Source: Neelides folsomi (Eukaryota; Arthropoda; Collembola; Neelipleona; Neelidae). From it: a stretch of 39,815 bases of DNA. Shown piece by piece: positions 33,976-39,815 of the stretch. A model generated the notes under the pieces. The model did no database searches. It was not told the DNA's origin and saw only the letters and a list, made by a program, of their open reading frames with translations. The stretch is taken from positions 1 to 39,815 of the forward strand of contig JAQGBZ010000495.1 in NCBI GenBank assembly GCA_034687125.1, in the 5' to 3' direction. How positions within the stretch are numbered: position 1 is the first letter of the stretch; every line of letters starts with the position of its first letter. Both the position numbers and the translations under genes were made by a program.

Positions 33976-35110
33976 ATGCCATTTTTCGACAATATTGATC
34001 TTTCGACGCTTTACGACGACGAGATTTTTGAAAACGACGCCAGTAAAATCCGGCTTGTTTCAAGTGGAATCAAACCAATCTTTCCCAAATTCTGGACTTC
34101 GCCTTCTGACAATCACACAAAGAATCACACATGGGGAGAAATCTGGGAATACGAATTAGATCGGGATAATACTCATTTTATAACAAATTGGAATCATCCT
34201 GAAACTCTCACTCTTGATGAAGTCGAAGCTGCCAAAGGCAAAAAATATAAAAATCAAAATAATGCTTTTAAAGTTTTGTTATATTTAGTTAGCTTTAAGT
34301 TTAAATAATTAATATAACAAATTCACATATTTAAAGTTATTCTCGTTCTTATTAAGAACTTCTCAACTATCCTGCATATTTAACTATCCTTTACGCTATT
34401 TATTGATTTTAGATTCTGAACGAAGTTTAGAATATGTTTCCATCATTTATACAATCATCATGGTCCTAGCGACTCTTCCCTACATTTGGGCAATTTTCAG
34501 TAAAAACATTCGAAAGTGGAGCACAAAGGAAGATAAGGGAAATCAAAAGTTTTACATTTACCATCCAGAGAAATCTCTCGGCATTCCACTGATCCTCAAA
34601 CGCGACGATCAAAATCGGCTCCAAGAGTCATTGAATGTCAAAGTTGACAAATCCTCAAGTGAAGATTCGATCGCAGAGAAGGTCGAAGCTCACAAACAAT
34701 TCGAAGCCCATCAGAAACAAATCGAATTGGAGGAAATTAACCAACAGTACAATTTAGACGCTAAAGGACACGCTTCTGGCGATCGAGACAAAGTTGAGGA
34801 AAAAGTGAGGAAAAAGTTAATGAAGAAGAAACGGAAAAGAAGAATTAGTAAAGAACCCGCATTTACCATTGAAGGAATTGGCGGAGTGAAAAAAGGAGAA
34901 GAGCCTGGACCAAATGAATACAATGTTTTCTTCATGGGGCCGTTGGAATTAAAAAAGAAGGCAAAGAAGCTGAAGAAGAAATTAACAAGAAAAATTAAAA
35001 GGAAGAAGGTTCTTCATGTTTTATGGAAACAAAGGGAAAAGGTCAATTTGGAAAGTTCGAGCGAAGAGGAATTTGGTGAAGAATCGTATGAGAGTTATAC
35101 AATTTTTTAA
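33976..35110 (+). CDS. Unrecognised single-pass membrane protein with basic/acidic tail
   Basis: Best model: exon 1 33976-34237 and exon 2 34413-35110, 319 aa. Exon 2 is read only in a frame needing one base from exon 1. No suitable GT donor is in that phase, but a GC donor (AAAG/GCAAAA at 34237/34238) pairs with the strong acceptor TTTTAG at 34412 and joins VEAAK to DSERSLEYV. An alternative uses GT after 34272 and an acceptor at 34336. Exon 1 begins MPFFDNIDLSTLYDDE. Residues around 95-115 form one membrane helix (VSIIYTIIMVLATLPYIWAIF). The long C-terminal part is highly charged: Lys/Arg clusters (KKLMKKKRKRRISK, LKKKAKKLKKKLTRKIKRKK) and then an acidic SSSEEEFGEESYE end. No family recognised. 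It converges on the esterase gene, with 178 bp between the stop codons. Confidence 0.55.
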
Positions 35111-35288
35111 ATTAAATTCATTAGGTTTTGTGCACAATAAATTTAAATGAAGTTCAACATCGTGTCATCTATTTGAATAAATATAAAGGTGCGAAGATGC
35201 ATTTGTTAAAACAGCTTAATTGTTTCATTTTTTATTGTACTAGTTTAAAGAATCTTATTTGACTTTTAAAATCGTGAGAATTTGACTT

Positions 35289-38200
35289 TTAAATTTTAAA
35301 TGGAATTACATCTGGTAATTGAAGTGTTTCCCAAAATTGAATTCTCTTTAAAAACGGCTGAGGAATCATTTTCTCATTGGATATTTGTAAAAATTGGACA
35401 TCATGAGATTGAACAGGAGGCCAAAAACTTTTTATTTTATTTTCAGAAGATTCAAATGATGGTATCCTGTCGAATTTAGCGAAATTAGAGAAAATTTAAT
35501 TATTGATTTTAACTTGCAATGTTGCAATTATTTTTTAAGAGTTTGTTTTTAATGATACTAATTGGTAAATTATGTTTTTGATGATTACCCATTTGTAGCA
35601 TAATTAACGAGCATGTTTACCATCCTTTTGCTCGCATTAAAATCTGCCGAATTTTCCATAAATGATCGAAAATAGACTGTAGAGTTTAAAAGGTACAAGA
35701 CATCTTCTGTGTGTCCAACTCCCCACTCGACAGTTGGAATTCCATATAAATTACCCAAAGTGAAACTTCCTTTATGATCGAATAAATAAGCGTAGGTTTT
35801 ATTTGGAAAATAATATGAATGAGTTTGGATAGCTTTTCTCGCAGCTTGGGAGAAATAACGATCTGTTGACATCTAAAATATAAATATAATGTATTTTTAT
35901 TATATTGATAAAATTTTAAATTAATCGTTTATGCAAATATTTTTAAAACGAAATAAAAAATATTGAAATATATTATTGCATTTTAAAAAATTACATCTGC
36001 TAATATTTGGTTTGGTATTCTTGAAAAAATGTCGAGATTTTTAATGTTGTCTTTTATATAAAAATCCCAAATTTTATTTGTAATTTCTGTCCTTTTTTCT
36101 TTATCCTTCACAACATTGAGATAGTCGAGATAAATCGGAGAAAAGAGATCCCAATGATAAACGCTCGAAACTCTATTAAGCCGATTCAAAGCATGAAGAA
36201 CTAAAAAAATTAAATTTTATGTAATAATAAAAATGTAAATTAACAACGTTCATATGTAAGGGACTGTCCATAAATGAGCTCACGCTTAAGAGAGGGGGTG
36301 GGGGTAGGGCAAAGTGTTACAATAGGGCGGGTGGGGGTTAGCCAAAGTGTGAGCTCACATTTGTAAAATGATCAAAATCCACAAAATTTCTATACTTTTT
36401 AATTTAAAAGCTATTAAAATTTTTTATCTTTCTAACGGAAAAAGTAAAGTTTAAAAAAAGCTCCAGGTGTTCTAAACATTTTCCAACAATTGTCTCTAAT
36501 CAAAGTGATGAATTGTTCAGAAATTATTGGAAATTTAATATAAGCAAAATTTGCTTATTTTCTACACTGCACTCAGCGCTGAGCTTATTTCTGGATAGTT
36601 TAAAATATTTTTAAATGTACTACGTGTACGAAGTGTGAGCTCACATGGGGGGTGGGAGTAGGCTAAAGTGTTACAAAGTGTGACATGAGGGGGGTAGGGG
36701 TCCAAAAATCGGGAAAAAAGTGTGAGTTCACTTATGGACAGTCCCTAATGGTAAATGGTATAAGAAGATTATGTAATAAATATTATATAAGTAGTTATTA
36801 CATATGAAATAATGGAGTATAATAAACAACGATAAAAAGTTAAACGTGCGCCTATAAAACAAACTGGCTAATGTTGTTAGGTAATTACATATTAATTACT
36901 TGAATAATTCATAACTAACATAGCAACTCCGTGTATCCTTCATCAACGGTCATTGAAAACACCCAAGGTTTTTCACCAACTTGATTTAACTTGTAATATT
37001 GTTCAGGAGATTTATCCATAAATGCTTCTTTCCCCTGGGGCTCAATGACAGGACCAAATAAAATAGGCGGTAGTGGAATCCAATCCTTAAGATTTAAATT
37101 AATCAATAATTCATTTTTATTTAATGCGTAGTCGTAATTGTGTTAATTGCGTACATATTATATTATATACATGAATAGCATAATAAAAAAATAATTAATA
37201 ACTTATTTTAATTGAATATTACTCACAAATAATTGCATTTGCTGTCCAACAAGTAAATAAGGATTTTGGCTTTTAAGACATTCTACCATTTTTAAATTGT
37301 CGCCAACTGGGCAATTGAACCTTTTTGCTAATTTTATTGTCCAATTCAGAGCAGTTTTTCCGTCTTGAATTGACCAATGATTAAAAGCTGATGCAGACAT
37401 TGAATATCCCCTTTGAAAATTCCCCGAACTCCTTGGAGACAAATGTTGGAAATGTGCCGAAGCTGCTCCAGCAGATTGTCCGAAAAGAGTAATGTCACTT
37501 CCGTTTCCGCCAAAAGAATGAATATTATTCTTAACCCATTCAATGGCCATTGCTTGATCTTTCAATCCATAGTTCCCGCGACTCAATTCATCTCCAGTGC
37601 TCATAAATCCCAAAACTCCCAAGCGGTAGTTAATAGTCACCAAAATTACATCTTTTTCTAATATATATGCAGGGCCATATTCTTTTCCACCGCCAAGTAA
37701 AAAACAACCACCGTGGATCCAAATTAAAACTGGTAATTGTCTTTGGGATTTTTCTTTTGATATGATTGGTATCTAAATAATATAAATTAAAAATATACAT
37801 CAATTATAAAAATTCTAATATTACCTCATTAGTGAACTATTATTGAATAAAATTATATTAATTATTATATAATTTAAAAAATTAGAATAAAAAATAATAC
37901 TTTGGGCGTGTAAACGTTTAAATAAAGACAATCTTCAACTCCCTTGACTCTGAAAAGACTCACAACGTGCATTTGAAGGCAATAAGGTGAAGGTTGATTG
38001 GCCTTTCTCACGCCACTCCACTTTTCTTCATATGGAACTGGAGCCTTAATTATATTTAATTTATTTAATATTTTTCCATTATAACTAAAAATGTATTGAC
38101 TGTGGTGTTTAAACTTTGCTTGTTTTCATAATAATTGTATAGAAATGAAATGAAATGATAATTGAAATGAATTAAATTATAATTGAAAAACATTTAATTT

Positions 38201-38458
38201 TGTTACTTCAAATCTCTTTGGTGGAGCTGCATATCTCAATCCTGTAAATGCGAAGATTTTTCTACTTGACATTGTGTGCATGATAAAGCCTTCAATGGCT
38301 CCATGGCGTGTTTCAACAATTGGATTTAAAGATTTAAGCTCTTTGGATTCACGATTTAATTTAGATATTGGGTTTTCAATTGGATGACTTGATTCACTGT
38401 CACAAGTTATTAAAGCACAGAAAACATTGAAGAGAAAAGATACAATCATCATTATCAA
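35289..38458 (-). CDS. Secreted carboxylesterase, JHE-like (alpha/beta hydrolase)
   Basis: Seven exons (38458-38207, 38044-37901, 37772-37227, 37085-36920, 36200-35995, 35872-35589, 35466-35289) make 591 aa, normal for type-B carboxylesterases. These enzymes hydrolyse ester bonds in xenobiotics, hormones or lipids. Visible features: a signal peptide (about residues 1-19); the RHGAIEGF and FTGLRYAAPP opening; EDCLYLNVYTP; the oxyanion-hole HGG at 152-154; nucleophile Ser232 in GQSAG; the acid Glu363 in VDEGY; and His492 in GVGHTEDVLYL. The C-terminal FLKRIQFWETL matches the family end. The nucleophile elbow reads GQSAG rather than GESAG, the variant known from juvenile hormone esterases. The substrate remains unproven. 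A MITE lies in the fourth intron. Confidence 0.93.
36257..36748. mobile_element. MITE with 25-bp TIRs in esterase intron 4
   Basis: TAA at 36257-36259 and TAA at 36746-36748 flank a 486-bp element. Its ends read GGGACTGTCCATAAATGAGC and, inverted, GGGACTGTCCATAAGTGAAC; about 23 of the 25 terminal bases pair. TAA target duplications and GGG-starting TIRs fit the PIF/Harbinger superfamily. There is no coding capacity. The interior carries two G-rich direct repeats (about 36291-36345 and 36645-36710) containing GGGGGTGGGGGTAGGG-type runs, each beside CAAAGTGTTACA-like and GTGAGCTCACA words. G-run DNA could fold into quadruplexes. Being inside an intron, it seems tolerated by splicing. Confidence 0.85.
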
Positions 38459-39254
38459 AATTAATATTTATTTATTTAATTAAAAAATTCAATTGATTTT
38501 AAAACTATGCATAATGAAATTTTAATATAAGATATACGTTTTTAGAAATTTTTAACAAAGTGTGTTAAATTCTTTTATAAAGATTTTAATATAGTGTTTG
38601 GATATTTGGAGTTTGAGGATTTTTCCTTAATTTTATTTTATGAAAGTATGTAAATTAAAATAAATTACCGGACTGACTGATATTGAAAGAACAAAGGAGA
38701 ATGAAGATATCAATTTAAGGAATTTTTTGTTCGAGTCAACTCATTAAAGATGTTTTGCCACATTATTTGAATTATAAATTCTTTCCTGCTTCATGTCGAA
38801 ACGAATCAGCCATGAAAGTGATTTTACATGATATACATATGCGTAGGGCATAAGGAGAATCTACACACATGCCGAAAGTACAGAAAAAATAAGGAAAATC
38901 GACTTTAACATAAAGAGATAATACTACTTTTCATTATACTACTTTTATTCTCCTTAATGTCGGCTTTTTTTCTTTGGAGTCTCTATTAGAAGATATATAA
39001 TTATTTATAATAGGGCTAATAACTTGACATTTTTAATAAACATTGTTTAAAAACGAGTAGCGAAATAAAATATACACATATTTTATGCACACGTGTTTGT
39101 AATTGAATTATAATTAATGCATAGTGCGTTACGGGAATTCTACAATTCAACGTTCAACCCATTCAATCCTCACAATATTTTTAATGCTTGCTTTAAATTT
39201 AAGGTCTAAAGTGGTGCAAAATTTAGTGGCAGAGTAGGTGTAATGAAAGCCCAT
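38459..39254. other. Upstream region of the esterase gene
   Basis: AT-rich. It should hold the esterase promoter next to 38458. Direct copies of ACTACTTTT.ATTATACTACTTTTA lie near 38932-38953, and AAGGAGAAT / ATTCTCCTT words around 38850 and 38952 make a weak inverted pair. No gene seen. Confidence 0.35.
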
Positions 39255-39590
39255 CTAATATAGGCTACATTTAATATTTTTAATTAACCACGTTATTGCA
39301 AGATTTATAATAATTGGATTAATGAAAAAGTCAAATTCATTATTAACGCTATAAAATTCACTGAATTTCATTTTAATTGGACGAAACTGTTCCATCGTCA
39401 ATTTTTCATATTTAATTTTTTGGAGAAATAAAAGCTTTAAAAAAATTTGAGATGTCGATTCTAATAGATTGGCGAAATAAATTATCAAATTCAAAAAGAA
39501 AATTATGGTAATGCAAATGACAAGAGGTGAAAAATATTTTCCAAAGAATACTGATGTATTTAATTGAGAAATTGCAAAATAAATTAAGCA
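39255..39590 (-). pseudogene. Possible chemoreceptor-like membrane protein fragment
   Basis: A minus-strand frame is open from about 39585 to 39255. It carries one hydrophobic helix (PLVICITIIFFLNLIIYFA), an amphipathic stretch (NLLESTSQIFLKLLFLQ) and then charged residues. A segment KFSEFYSVNNEFDFFINPII precedes a last hydrophobic run. The order helix, charged loop, K-F-S-x-F near a final helix recalls the C-terminal end of arthropod gustatory receptors. The TYxxxxxQF signature of that family is not visible. An in-frame stop lies just upstream. It may be a terminal exon, a fragment or chance. Confidence 0.22.
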
Positions 39591-39815
39591 AATATTTCAA
39601 TTCGCAGCTCCTCCAAAAATCAAAGAATTAAAAATTATAATAATTGGAAAATAAAATACTAAAGGGTCATTCTGTTATCTTTGTAAAATAAAAAAACTCC
39701 GACAATGTCGCATATTTCCCCCAAACTTAAAATCTGCACACAGGGTTCCGTTAATATATTTCGCATCCCTATTCATTAATTTAAAAACAATTAGCTAGTT
39801 AAAAAACGGCACTAG
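39591..39815. other. Right end of window, nothing recognised
   Basis: AT-rich sequence. No exon, repeat or RNA gene can be supported. Any upstream exons of the preceding membrane-protein fragment would lie here or beyond the window. Confidence 0.4.

Overview
The window looks like arthropod nuclear DNA. It is very AT-rich, with short introns bounded by GT-AG, and it carries animal-only genes: an innexin, a C-type lectin, a Reeler-domain defence protein, a SMYD-A-type SET/MYND protein and a JHE-like carboxylesterase. A springtail (Collembola) is my best guess from gene style and compactness, but the sequence alone does not prove it. I saw no rRNA, tRNA or CRISPR.

Layout. 1-1.8 kb: a CCATGG-rich palindromic block, then an orphan gene (+). 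1.9-3.95 kb: a secreted C-type lectin (-), enclosed by a 96% identical 74-bp inverted repeat. 4.2-4.7 kb: an orphan TATA promoter and a frameshifted coiled-coil pseudogene (-). 5.4-6.7 kb: an intronless MYND zinc-finger gene (-) with an imperfect hairpin just upstream. 8.1-9.4 kb: a secreted Thr-rich protein (+) with two cystine-knot-like domains. 11.5-13.3 kb: an innexin (-). 14.5-15.3 kb: a less AT-rich block without a gene. 16.8-17.5 kb: mitochondrial ribosomal protein S33 (+). 18.5-20.6 kb: a SMYD-A-like gene (-) with a degenerate SET signature and a repeat-bearing tail. 21.7-23.2 kb: PIH1D1 (-), divergent from CAND1 (+) at 23.9-29.5 kb. 30.5-31.6 kb: a MITE-like element and a non-LTR retrotransposon remnant. 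33.1-33.7 kb: a Reeler defence protein (+). 34.0-35.1 kb: an unrecognised one-pass membrane protein (+). 35.3-38.5 kb: a carboxylesterase (-) with a MITE in an intron. 39.3-39.6 kb: a possible chemoreceptor-like fragment (-).

Functionally this is a mixed neighbourhood. Housekeeping genes (CAND1 for cullin-RING ligase exchange, PIH1D1 for the R2TP chaperone complex, mS33 for mitochondrial translation, innexin for gap junctions) lie among lineage-specific secreted or defence genes (lectin, knot-mucin, Reeler, esterase) and decayed mobile DNA. Multi-exon models were built by hand: every junction uses GT-AG except one proposed GC-AG, and the reading frame is continuous across all joins. The most novel-looking items are the double cystine-knot/Thr-rich secreted protein, the lectin gene inside inverted repeats, and the SMYD-A protein that has lost its SET active-site signature.
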